Shown in pieces: positions 35,411 through 43,545 of a DNA stretch of 64,000 nucleotides. The position numbers were made by a program, and so were the translations under genes. The notes under the pieces were generated by a model. That model did no database searches, was not told the origin of the DNA, and saw only the letters and a program-made list of their open reading frames with translations. Each line of letters begins with the position of its first letter. Within the stretch, counting starts at the first letter, position 1. The stretch comes from Acrocarpospora macrocephala (GTDB lineage Bacteria > Actinomycetota > Actinomycetes > Streptosporangiales > Streptosporangiaceae), in the NCBI RefSeq assembly GCF_009687865.1, contig NZ_BLAE01000064.1:1-64000 (forward strand), written 5' to 3'.

Positions 35411-36364
35411 CTACTCTGAAGCCTCTGCCGGGTCTCCGGCCTGAACGTGTTCCACCTGGCGGCGCGAGCGGGTCAAGATCACGCCGAAGGCCAGCGCGAG
35501 CGCGCCGAAGATGAGCGCCGCCAGCGGGAGGGTGGACCTGATCAGCCGGACCTGGTCGGCGCTCGCCCGGACGGTGGCGACCTGCGCGTCCACGGTGGCC
35601 GGGGTGAACTTCGCGGTGGCGATGAAGGCGGGCATGCGCTCCACGCCGTCCGCCGTCTTCAGCACCTCGTGGCGCTGCTGCTGCTGGTCGACGGGGGCGC
35701 CGGTGGTGGGCTCCACCCAGTACGTCACCACGCCGTCGTACACCCGGTCGACCTTGACGTTGCCGGTCTCCGGCAGGTCGAACAGGGAGGCGGGCGCGTC
35801 CAGCGTGTCGATGACGGTCGGGGGGACCTTCTGCTCGAACTTGTAGACCTGGAGCCCGCCGACCGTCTCCTCGCCGACGAACACCGCGTCGTACGCCTTC
35901 TTGGTGGTCGGGTTGAAGACCTTGTACGTCTTCTTCTCCACCCCGAACGGGAACAGGTAGATCTGGCCTTCCAGCTTCACCGGCACCTTGTCGATGTTGG
36001 CGTTGCAGCAGTTCACGCCGACGCCGTTGTACTTGTTGAAGGCGCTGCGGAACTCGGAGAGCGAGATGCCCTCCTTGTTGTTGGTGATGTCGTTGACGGC
36101 GGTGAACTGGTCCCAGACGACGTGGTCGCCGGTGGCCTGGGCCACGTCGCCGCGGGTGGTGACGGTGATGTCCAGGTTTCCGGTGAGGACCTTCAGGTCG
36201 CCGATGCTGAAGTAGGTGGCGTTCTGGGCGGCCAGCTTGGTGATGCCGTACTGGTCGCCGGGGGCCTGGACCAGGCGGTCGGCCACGGGATACCTGAGCA
36301 GCGGCGCGAGGACGACGAGAAAAGCCCCGAGTGCGATGAGGGTGATTCCGAGCCCGCGGCGCAT
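35411..36364 (-). CDS. DUF3068 membrane-anchored protein
   Basis: A 317-residue protein with an N-terminal membrane helix (MRRGLGITLIALGAFLVVLAPLL). A large extracytoplasmic domain follows, with a CC pair (VNCCNAN) near residue 118, and a second helix lies near residue 285 before a basic cytoplasmic tail. This two-helix layout with the YWVEPTTGAPV motif is the DUF3068 (PorA-like) family. GGAGGAG precedes the ATG. A paralogue lies 0.8 kb upstream in the same direction. It probably works in envelope assembly; the biochemistry is unknown. Confidence 0.87.
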   Translation of the reverse strand: MRRGLGITLIALGAFLVVLAPLLRYPVADRLVQAPGDQYGITKLAAQNATYFSIGDLKVLTGNLDITVTTRGDVAQATGDHVVWDQFTAVNDITNNKEGISLSEFRSAFNKYNGVGVNCCNANIDKVPVKLEGQIYLFPFGVEKKTYKVFNPTTKKAYDAVFVGEETVGGLQVYKFEQKVPPTVIDTLDAPASLFDLPETGNVKVDRVYDGVVTYWVEPTTGAPVDQQQQRHEVLKTADGVERMPAFIATAKFTPATVDAQVATVRASADQVRLIRSTLPLAALIFGALALAFGVILTRSRRQVEHVQAGDPAEASE

Positions 36365-36452
36365 CGCTCCTCCATGACCTGAAACATGGTTCTATTTCGC
36401 GTCATGGTAGAGCTTGTTGTGACTTGCGTCACTGGGGATACTGAAAAGTAAC

Positions 36453-36466
36453 CGAAACATGTTCTA
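36453..36466. promoter_or_regulatory. TAGAAC-type palindromic motif (copy 1)
   Basis: CGAAACATGTTCTA fits the pattern TnnAACnnGTTnnA at all fixed positions but the first. It lies about 90 bp upstream of the DUF3068 gene and overlaps the methyltransferase stop. A looser copy with one extra central base (TGAAACATGGTTCTA) is at 36380-36394. Confidence 0.4.
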
Positions 36467-37186
36467 GGGCGCTTTGCGGGCGTGCACGGTCAGGATCGCG
36501 GCCGCCGGCGGCCAGTGGCGAAGCAGGCGGTCGACCGGTTTCAGGGGTTTGGGGACGTCGTGGTAACCCGCCCCTCGCACGATCAACTCCGCGAAGCCGT
36601 ACGCGAGGAGGAACTCGCGGAGCGCGGGGAGCGTGAACAGCCGCAGGTGCCCGGCCACCGAACTGCCCGGGCGGCCGAACACGTGCACCATGCTGACCTC
36701 GGAGAACACCGGCTGCATGCCGAGTAGCAGCATGCCTCGGTTGAACCAAGCTGCCAGGTTGGGCGTCGACAGCAGCAGATGCCCGCCGGGCCGGAGCACC
36801 CGCCGCAGCTCCACGATCGCCGCGTCCGGATCGACCAGGTGCTCGATCACCTCCGAGAAGATCACCACATCCACCCGGCCGGAGGCCACCGGCAGCCCGG
36901 GATGGGCGGCGCCCCCGCGCACCACCGTCAACCCCTTGCGACTGGCCGTCCGCAACGGCGCCGCCGCCCAGTCCATGCCGACCACCCGATGTCCGGGCGC
37001 GGCCTCGACCGCCATCCGGGTGATCCCGCCGTCCCCGCAGCCCACGTCGAGAATCGTCAGCGGCTCACTCGCCGCCCCTGCGATCTGCCGGAGAAACCCG
37101 ACGATCCGCGCGGTCCGATCCTCGGCCGCCGACACCGGCGTCTCCGGATTCTCGTAAAAGTCACGCAGCTCGGCCATCTGCCTCAT
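36464..37186 (-). CDS. SAM-dependent methyltransferase
   Basis: A 240-residue class I methyltransferase. Motif I reads ILDVGCGDGGITRMA near residue 46, followed by VVGMDWA and VVIFSEVIEHLVDPDAAIVELRRVLRPGGHLLLSTPNLAAWFNR, the Methyltransf_11-like core. A Tyr/Pro-rich tail follows. The start overlaps the 3' end of the second DUF3068 gene by up to 26 bp, so the exact start is uncertain. It sits between two DUF3068 genes, suggesting methylation of a cell-envelope glycan or lipid carrier. Confidence 0.87.
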   Translation of the reverse strand: MRQMAELRDFYENPETPVSAAEDRTARIVGFLRQIAGAASEPLTILDVGCGDGGITRMAVEAAPGHRVVGMDWAAAPLRTASRKGLTVVRGGAAHPGLPVASGRVDVVIFSEVIEHLVDPDAAIVELRRVLRPGGHLLLSTPNLAAWFNRGMLLLGMQPVFSEVSMVHVFGRPGSSVAGHLRLFTLPALREFLLAYGFAELIVRGAGYHDVPKPLKPVDRLLRHWPPAAAILTVHARKAP

Positions 37187-38105
37187 TCGGTATCGATGTT
37201 TCTGGTTCGCGCAGGCCTTCCGGCCGGTACAGCACGAGGCCCACCACCAAGGCGATCGCCGCCGATCCCCCGCACACCCAGGGCGCGGGACCTCGGGCGA
37301 AGCCGAGCACGATGATCGTGGGGCGGAGGTCGTTCGCGTGGGTGGTCGTTTCCTCGGGTGGGGTGTGGAAGTCGGCGGCGAGGGCGGTCAGGCGGGGGAC
37401 CCCGTCGGCGGTTCTGATGGTCTGGTTCTGGGTTTCGCGGACGCGGAGCGGGGTTCCGGTAACCGGTTCCACCCAGTAGGTGCGGTCGACGGAGGCGTAC
37501 AGGTAGGCGGGGACGTCCTTGTAGGCGGGCAGTCTGCCGCCGGGGACCGGGCCGACGCGGCGGTCGGGGATCGTCTGGTGGTAGCGGTATACGGTCAGCC
37601 CCGAAATACGCTCCTCGCCCTCGTAGCGCATGGGCTGGGTCTGCAGCGTGACCGGATCGAAGAACGGATAATCCCGGCGCCCGGCGAAATATGGCCACTT
37701 GTAGGCCAAGCCCGACTGCTCGACGTCGGTCTCCCCGACGTACGCCCCGCAGCACGTCACGACCAGTCCCGACGTCTTGTCGAACGCGACCCGGCGATCG
37801 CTGTAGGCGAGCACGATCCCGGTCGACGTCTGCACGGTCGTCGTCCCGTCCCAGACGACAAGATCGGCGGTGGCCGCGTTCGGATCACCGCGAACGGTCG
37901 AAACGGCCTCCACGTCGAGCCCGGTCAGCACCTTCCCGCTCGCCTGATCGAGACCTTCCGCCCCAACGGCGCGCAGCCGGAAAACCCCGTAATAGTCCTC
38001 CGGCGCCACCGCCAGCGCCCCCAGCAGGTAGGTGGGCACGACCACCGCGAGCACCCCGAGAAACCCCGCCACCGCGAGCAGGAGGAGACCCGCCGACCGC
38101 CGCAT
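37161..38105 (-). CDS. DUF3068 membrane-anchored protein (paralogue)
   Basis: A 314-residue paralogue of the neighbouring DUF3068 protein with the same plan: N-terminal helix (MRRSAGLLLLAVAGF), extracytoplasmic domain with a CC pair (VTCCGAYVG), YWVEPVTGTPLRVRE, and a second helix near residue 275. I chose the ATG at 38105 because GGGGAG lies 5 bp upstream and the N-terminus then matches the paralogue; an ATG at 38117 has no ribosome site. It diverges from the acyltransferase operon over a TAGAAC-type palindrome. Confidence 0.86.
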   Translation of the reverse strand: MRRSAGLLLLAVAGFLGVLAVVVPTYLLGALAVAPEDYYGVFRLRAVGAEGLDQASGKVLTGLDVEAVSTVRGDPNAATADLVVWDGTTTVQTSTGIVLAYSDRRVAFDKTSGLVVTCCGAYVGETDVEQSGLAYKWPYFAGRRDYPFFDPVTLQTQPMRYEGEERISGLTVYRYHQTIPDRRVGPVPGGRLPAYKDVPAYLYASVDRTYWVEPVTGTPLRVRETQNQTIRTADGVPRLTALAADFHTPPEETTTHANDLRPTIIVLGFARGPAPWVCGGSAAIALVVGLVLYRPEGLREPETSIPNEADGRAA

Positions 38106-38123
38106 CCGACTCCCCATCCGCAG

Positions 38124-38137
38124 TAGAACAGATTCTA
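38124..38137. promoter_or_regulatory. TAGAAC-type palindromic motif (copy 2)
   Basis: TAGAACAGATTCTA has perfect 5-base arms (TAGAA/TTCTA). It lies in the short divergent space between the DUF3068 paralogue (18 bp away) and the acyltransferase gene, where it could control both. Confidence 0.5.
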
Positions 38138-38196
38138 GTTAGGAGGTAGGGTAATGCGACTTGTCACCTTCCGCCGCACCCCTGGCCAGGCGCCTG

Positions 38197-39399
38197 ATGC
38201 ACGTCGACCAGCCCACCGCGACCACCCCGGACACCCGGCTGAACGCGGTCGACGGCCTTCGCGTGCTCGCCGCCCTGGCGGTCCTGGTCTTCCACATCGC
38301 CGGCATCACCGGCCTGCAGTACGGCGACGGCCCGCTGGCCTGGCTGCTCTCCCGGGGCGAGGCCCGCGTGGCGGTCTTCTTCGCCATCTCCGGCCTGCTC
38401 CTCTACCGCCCCTGGGTCAAACACCTCCTGACCGCCGCGGAACCCCCCGGCACCCGGGTCTACCTGACCCGCCGGGTCCTGCGCATCTTCCCGCTCTACT
38501 GGGTGGTCGCGATCACCGCGCTGGTCGCCTTCAACCTCGACGCCGCGAAGACCGTCTGGGACTGGGCCGAAGTGCTCCTCCTGGTGTACGTCTTCGACCC
38601 CACCCCGTGGTGGCCGGTGGTCCAGCTGGCCCCCATCGGCCTCCAGCAGATGTGGACGCTCTCCATCGACGTCAGCTTCTACCTGCTCCTCCCCCTGCTG
38701 GCCGCCGCCCTCGGCCGGGCCGCGCGCGCGGGCGGCGCGTCCGTCGACACCCGGGCGAAACGCCTGCTCATCCTGCTCGCCGCGCTGTCCCTGACGTCCT
38801 TCGCCTACATGTACGCCGTGCACCACCCCGTCTACACCATGCGCATGGAATGGTGGCTCCCGCGCTTCTTCCCGTGGTTCGCCGTGGGCATGGCGACCTG
38901 CGTGCTCGCCGTCTGGGCCAGGGCCGACTCCCCCGGCGCCGAACGGGTCCGCCGCTGGGGCGCCGAGATCGCCGCCAACGCGGGCACCTGCTTCGTGCTC
39001 GCCGCGATGGTGTTCGGCCTGGCCGCGACCCCGCTCGGCGGGCCGAAGACCCCGCAGTCACTCGCCCCCGACCTGCTCCCCGACATGTTCCGGCTGGTCG
39101 CGTACGCGGTGATGGCGTTCCTGATCGTCGCGCCGGTGGCCCTGCAACCGCCCGGGCGGACCTGGGTGACCGTGCTGCTCGGCAACCGGGCGATGCGGTG
39201 GCTGGCCAACCTGTCGTACGGGGTGTTCGCGTGGCAGATCATCGTGGTCTGGGCGTACTACGACATCAGCGGGCGGGCGTACCTCGATCAGCAGTTCTTT
39301 CCGGTGTTCTTCGTTGTGCTGGCGGTGAGTGTGGTGCTCGCGTGGGTGACGTACCAGCTGGTGGAGAAGCCCGCGCGCGGGTTCGGGAAGCGCGCGTGA
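38197..39399 (+). CDS. Acyltransferase 3 family membrane protein
   Basis: A 400-residue integral membrane O-acyltransferase of the OafA/NodX type with about ten helices. Family signatures: RLNAVDGLRVLAALAVLVFHIAG at the N-terminus (catalytic His), VAVFFAISGLLLYRPW, and QMWTLSIDVSFYLLLPLL. The start is uncertain: ATG 38197 fits the family but has a weak RBS, while a TTG at 38161 lies 14 bp after a strong AGGAGG. Such enzymes acylate surface glycans. The next acyltransferase gene overlaps by 4 bp. Confidence 0.87.
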   Translation: MHVDQPTATTPDTRLNAVDGLRVLAALAVLVFHIAGITGLQYGDGPLAWLLSRGEARVAVFFAISGLLLYRPWVKHLLTAAEPPGTRVYLTRRVLRIFPLYWVVAITALVAFNLDAAKTVWDWAEVLLLVYVFDPTPWWPVVQLAPIGLQQMWTLSIDVSFYLLLPLLAAALGRAARAGGASVDTRAKRLLILLAALSLTSFAYMYAVHHPVYTMRMEWWLPRFFPWFAVGMATCVLAVWARADSPGAERVRRWGAEIAANAGTCFVLAAMVFGLAATPLGGPKTPQSLAPDLLPDMFRLVAYAVMAFLIVAPVALQPPGRTWVTVLLGNRAMRWLANLSYGVFAWQIIVVWAYYDISGRAYLDQQFFPVFFVVLAVSVVLAWVTYQLVEKPARGFGKRA

Positions 39400-41840
39400 C
39401 GCGGCGGATCGACGCGATCAGCGGGCTCCGGGCGCTCGCCGCGCTCGGCATCCTGGTGTTCCACGTGGCGGCGATGACCAACTTCACGATGACCGGCGGG
39501 GTGCCGGGCGCGGTCGTCGCGCGGCTGGACGTGGCTGTGTCGATCTTCTTCGCGCTGTCCGGGCTGCTGCTTTTCCGGCCGTGGGCGCGGGAGATCCTGC
39601 TGGCGGAGCCCCGGCCCGCCGTGCGGAAATATCTGTGGCGGCGGGCGTTGCGCATCCTGCCCGCGTACTGGATCACCGTCGTGGTGGCGATGACGATGCT
39701 CGCCGAATCGACCGGGTACACGGCCCGCCAGTGGATCCAGATGCTGCTGCTGGTCCAGGTCTACGACCCCGACCCCGGCTGGCCGAACGGCGGGCTCGGC
39801 CCGACCGCGCTCGGCCAGATGTGGAGCCTGGCCGTCGAGGCCGCCTTCTACCTGGTGCTTCCGCTGCTCGCGTGGGCGGCCCGCCGCTTCATCCGGTCGG
39901 GCACCACCGATTCCCGCGCGGTACGGCTGCTCGCCGCGCTGGGCGGTCTCGGCGCCACCTCGTTCGTTTATGCGATCTTCATGCACGTGCCGGAACGGGT
40001 GTTCTGGATCCAGTTCCTGTTACCGCACTACCTGGTCTTCTTCGCCCTGGGCATGGCGATCGCCACCCTGCTGACCTGGGCGGAGGCCGACTCGCCCGGC
40101 GGGCTCCGGGCGCGCGCGGCGCGGGACACGGCGGCTTCGGCGGCCGGGACGCTGCTGGTCACGGCTGCTGCGGCGTACTGGCTGCTGATGACGCCGGTGG
40201 CCGGGCGGTTTGGGGATCCGTTCACGGGGTTGCGGGACGAGGAGCTCCGGCTGCTGCTGCACACGCTGATCACGCTGCTGGTGGTGCTGCCGGTGGCCTG
40301 CCAGCCGGCCGGGCGGACCGGGGTCAACCGGGTGCTCGGCAGCGGGCCGATGCGCTTTCTCGGGCAGGTGTCCTTCGGCATCTTCCTGTGGCAGTTCGTG
40401 GTGATGGAGGCGGTCTTCCGGGTCACCGGACTGCCGTACTTCGGAGGAAATTTTCTGACGGTGCTGGGATTGTCGCTGCTGGGCACGGTGGCGCTGGCGG
40501 CGGCCACCTACTACCTGGTGGAGCGGCCCCTCCTTGGACGCCCGGCCGAACCTCGGGCGGCCGCACCGCCAGAACCAGTCACGAAAAAACGGGAAATATC
40601 GGTTAAGCCACCTAGGCGGCCGCGGCAGCGGGACGTCGCTCGTCAGGATGCCCATCAGGACGCGCTGGACGGAATCCGGGCCCTCGCCGCTCTGGCAGTG
40701 CTCGTCTACCACGTCGGCGGCAAGACCGGGCTGACCGAAGGCTGGGGCGCGTGGGCGGTGTCGCGCGGGGACGTCGGTGTGGCGATCTTCTTCACCCTGT
40801 CCGGGTTGTTGTTGTACCGGCCCTGGGCCCGCGCCGCCCTGGACGCCGGAAACAGCCCGGAGACCACCGCCTACCTGTGGCGGCGGGCGTTCCGCATCCT
40901 GCCCGCCTACTGGCTGGTGGCCGTCATCGCGATGATCTTCTTCAACTCCGGCTACAACGCCTCCCAGTGGGTCTGGGCGAAATGGCTGTTGTTGCTCCAG
41001 ATCTATGACGTCGGCTCGTGGTGGGGCGGCACCGAAGGCCGCGGCCTGGAGCAGATGTGGTCGCTCTCCGTCGAAGTGGCCTTCTATCTGGCCCTGCCGC
41101 TCATCGCCGCCGCGCTGGCCGGGTTCGCCAGGAGCAGTGTCGCCAGGAGAGGGGCGGCGACCGGGACGCGCGCGCTGGCGCTCCTGGCCGGAGTCGGCGC
41201 GCTCGGCGTGATTTCGGTCATCTGGACGGTGGTCGCGCACCAGCCCGGCATGCCGCCCGAGTTCAACATGCTGCTCCCCCGGTATTTCCTGTGGTTCGGG
41301 GCCGGCATGGCGCTGGCCATCGGGTCGGCCTGGGCCGCGACGGACGAGCGGGCGCGGTCGTTCTGCGCGGCTGTGGCCGGGCGACCCGCCCTGTCCTGGG
41401 CGCTCGCGGCGATCGCCTTCGCCGTCGGCAGCACTCCGCTGACCGGGCCCATGCACCTGGGCGCGCTCCCCGCCACCGAAGGCACCACGAAAGCCGTCCT
41501 GTGGGCGGTGGTCGGCCTCTTCCTGGTGGCGCCCTCGGCGTTCAGCACCGGCCGCCGGGGGCTGACCCACCTCGTCTTCGGCAACCCGGTCGTCCGCTAC
41601 CTGGGACGCATCTCGTACGGGATCTTCCTGTGGCAGTTCGTCGTCATCTACGGCTACTACGAGCTGACCGGCAACGAGGCGTCCTTGGGCGGCGGCTTCG
41701 CGACGGTCCTGGTCGTCGCCGCGGCGGGCACGCTGGCCCTGGCGGCCCTCACCCACCACCTGATCGAGCAGCCCTTCCACCAGCTCGGCCGGGCGATCAC
41801 TGCGGACGCGGCGCCGGTGACCCGATCCGTATCCCGCTGA
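39396..41840 (+). CDS. Double acyltransferase 3 protein (two fused OafA-like domains)
   Basis: An 814-residue membrane protein in which two full acyltransferase-3 domains follow each other in one frame. Domain 1 (residues 1 to about 375) begins RIDAISGLRALAALGILVFHVAA and ends YYLVERPLLG. Domain 2 (about 420-814) begins ALDGIRALAALAVLVYHVGG and ends HHLIEQPFHQLG. Both keep the catalytic His and the FLSGLLL-type and QMWSL motifs. The linker of about 45 residues is basic and Pro-rich. No in-frame ATG or GTG with a ribosome site occurs in the linker, so a true fusion is likely. About 20 helices are expected. Confidence 0.85.
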   Translation: MTRRIDAISGLRALAALGILVFHVAAMTNFTMTGGVPGAVVARLDVAVSIFFALSGLLLFRPWAREILLAEPRPAVRKYLWRRALRILPAYWITVVVAMTMLAESTGYTARQWIQMLLLVQVYDPDPGWPNGGLGPTALGQMWSLAVEAAFYLVLPLLAWAARRFIRSGTTDSRAVRLLAALGGLGATSFVYAIFMHVPERVFWIQFLLPHYLVFFALGMAIATLLTWAEADSPGGLRARAARDTAASAAGTLLVTAAAAYWLLMTPVAGRFGDPFTGLRDEELRLLLHTLITLLVVLPVACQPAGRTGVNRVLGSGPMRFLGQVSFGIFLWQFVVMEAVFRVTGLPYFGGNFLTVLGLSLLGTVALAAATYYLVERPLLGRPAEPRAAAPPEPVTKKREISVKPPRRPRQRDVARQDAHQDALDGIRALAALAVLVYHVGGKTGLTEGWGAWAVSRGDVGVAIFFTLSGLLLYRPWARAALDAGNSPETTAYLWRRAFRILPAYWLVAVIAMIFFNSGYNASQWVWAKWLLLLQIYDVGSWWGGTEGRGLEQMWSLSVEVAFYLALPLIAAALAGFARSSVARRGAATGTRALALLAGVGALGVISVIWTVVAHQPGMPPEFNMLLPRYFLWFGAGMALAIGSAWAATDERARSFCAAVAGRPALSWALAAIAFAVGSTPLTGPMHLGALPATEGTTKAVLWAVVGLFLVAPSAFSTGRRGLTHLVFGNPVVRYLGRISYGIFLWQFVVIYGYYELTGNEASLGGGFATVLVVAAAGTLALAALTHHLIEQPFHQLGRAITADAAPVTRSVSR

Positions 41841-43545
41841 CGCACACCCCGGCGCCGGCGGTGATCCCGGAGATCCGGACCGCCGGGCCGCCGCCGACCG
41901 CCTGGAGGTAACGCACGCCGCTGCCCCGGTCCAGGCTGATCGGCACGCGGGCGCCGCCGAGGGAGAAGGTGGCGAGGGCGGCGCGGGTCGCGGTGTAGGA
42001 GAAGGCCACCGTGTACTTCCTGGGCGGCAGGTCGTGGGCGAGCGGGATGTCGATCCGGCCGGCGACCAGCCGGTAGCAGGCGGGCGTCGAGGTCGGCGCG
42101 GCGGCGACCACGGTGGTGAGCGTCATCGGGCGGAGCCGTCCGGTCCGGTCGAAGACCATCGGGTCGGCGGCGGGGGCCGGGCGGCGCATCGCGTCCCGCA
42201 GGTCCGGACCGGCCAGCGGCCCGAGCACCCGGGAGGTCATCCGGTAGTCCCCGAACCAGCTCGACATCAGCTGCCGGGGCACCGGCGTGTCGTAGATCTG
42301 CACGCTTGACGGCGTTCGCGCCAGCTCGGCGGCGGCCGTGGCCAGGTAGTCGCGGGCCGGTTGGGTCCGGATGTTTCCCGTGTACGCCGACGACGACCAC
42401 ACGGCCAGCGCCACCACTCCGGCGATCGCGACCACGGCGCCCAGCCTGGGCAGGCGCGGCCAGGGGTCCGGTCCCAGCGTCGCCAGGCCGAGGCAGAGCG
42501 CGACGACGGGAGCGGTTCCCGCCAGCAGTTCGGTCTGCGCGCCGAGGATCTCCCCCACCGAGGCCACCGAACCGAGCAGCGCGGGGAGGGCTCCGGCGGC
42601 CAGGACGTATCCGAGCAGCATCAGCCATGCGGCGGCCGCGTTCGCGCGCGCCCGCACGGTGACCGCGACGACGATCAGGATGACGATCCATGCGGCCACT
42701 ACGAGCGCGGGGGCGGGTAACGCGATCCCGTGGTCCGGCCGCCCGAAGTACCACCGGCCCGGCCCGCCGATCAGGCCGGTCGCGAAGGTCTGGCCGATCA
42801 GCCGCCAGAGGAACCTGACGCCGGTGGCCGGGTCCGGCGCGTGCCACCCCGATGTCGCCAGGCGTGCGACGACGCTGACGGTCACCACGAATCCGTACAG
42901 GGTCCACAGGACAGGCGCACGCCGTAGTCGCAGGTAGACGCGGGATAGCACGAACAGCAGGACGGGCACCATCGCGACGGACAGGGAGAACAGCGCGCCC
43001 GCGACCACCCAGGACACGGCGGCTATCGCGTGCACCCGTCGTCCTGTCCTCTCCCACAGCACGTGCGAGGCGACGGCCATGGCCACCGCCAGCTGCGGGA
43101 CCAGCGCGGACAACGACGCCGACCACCAGGTCAGGACTGGCAACGTGAGCGGCGTCACCAGGAAGATCACAAAGGGTCCCAGAATCGCCGGACGCCGTCC
43201 GAAGATGACGACCAGCATGCGCAAGACCGCCAGCGACACCAGCGCCTGCACCACCAGCATGATGACCGCGACGACTGTCCAGTCGTAGGCGTCCGCGCGG
43301 GCCGGGAACCATCCCAGCAGCAGCCCGCCTGGCGTCAGCCGCCCGCCCAGCGGCGTGAACAGATAGCTCCATCCGAGATCCTGCTCATGCGCCCTGACGA
43401 TCAGGACGAAGTCGTCCTCGCGGAAGAACGACCGCAGCACTCCGGGCGCCCGCCACCCAAGCTGCACGGCCACCAGCACGACGCCCACCAGGACGGGCAG
43501 CCGGGAACCTGTGAGGACGGCGGGCCGGATCTCGGTCTGGGTCAT
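41797..43545 (-). CDS. Large polytopic membrane protein, envelope-glycan locus
   Basis: A 582-residue protein with about ten hydrophobic segments in the first 400 residues. A C-terminal extracytoplasmic domain of about 160 residues includes the pattern YTGNIRTQPARDYLATAAAEL and a beta-rich end. An acidic pair near the first loop (FFREDDF) resembles the first-loop acidic motif of GT-C glycosyltransferases. The ATG overlaps the AftD-like gene stop by 4 bp, so the two are co-translated. Its 3' end overlaps the convergent acyltransferase by 44 bp. A polyprenyl-phosphate-sugar glycosyltransferase is plausible; I do not recognise a named family. Confidence 0.75.
   Translation of the reverse strand: MTQTEIRPAVLTGSRLPVLVGVVLVAVQLGWRAPGVLRSFFREDDFVLIVRAHEQDLGWSYLFTPLGGRLTPGGLLLGWFPARADAYDWTVVAVIMLVVQALVSLAVLRMLVVIFGRRPAILGPFVIFLVTPLTLPVLTWWSASLSALVPQLAVAMAVASHVLWERTGRRVHAIAAVSWVVAGALFSLSVAMVPVLLFVLSRVYLRLRRAPVLWTLYGFVVTVSVVARLATSGWHAPDPATGVRFLWRLIGQTFATGLIGGPGRWYFGRPDHGIALPAPALVVAAWIVILIVVAVTVRARANAAAAWLMLLGYVLAAGALPALLGSVASVGEILGAQTELLAGTAPVVALCLGLATLGPDPWPRLPRLGAVVAIAGVVALAVWSSSAYTGNIRTQPARDYLATAAAELARTPSSVQIYDTPVPRQLMSSWFGDYRMTSRVLGPLAGPDLRDAMRRPAPAADPMVFDRTGRLRPMTLTTVVAAAPTSTPACYRLVAGRIDIPLAHDLPPRKYTVAFSYTATRAALATFSLGGARVPISLDRGSGVRYLQAVGGGPAVRISGITAGAGVCVSGIRIGSPAPRPQ

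Noticed and set aside
38154-39395. Continuous frame from an ATG with a strong AGGAGG into the double acyltransferase
   Set aside because: The first 414 codons are Arg/Pro/Gly-rich noise overlying the first acyltransferase in another frame. The double acyltransferase itself begins at 39396.
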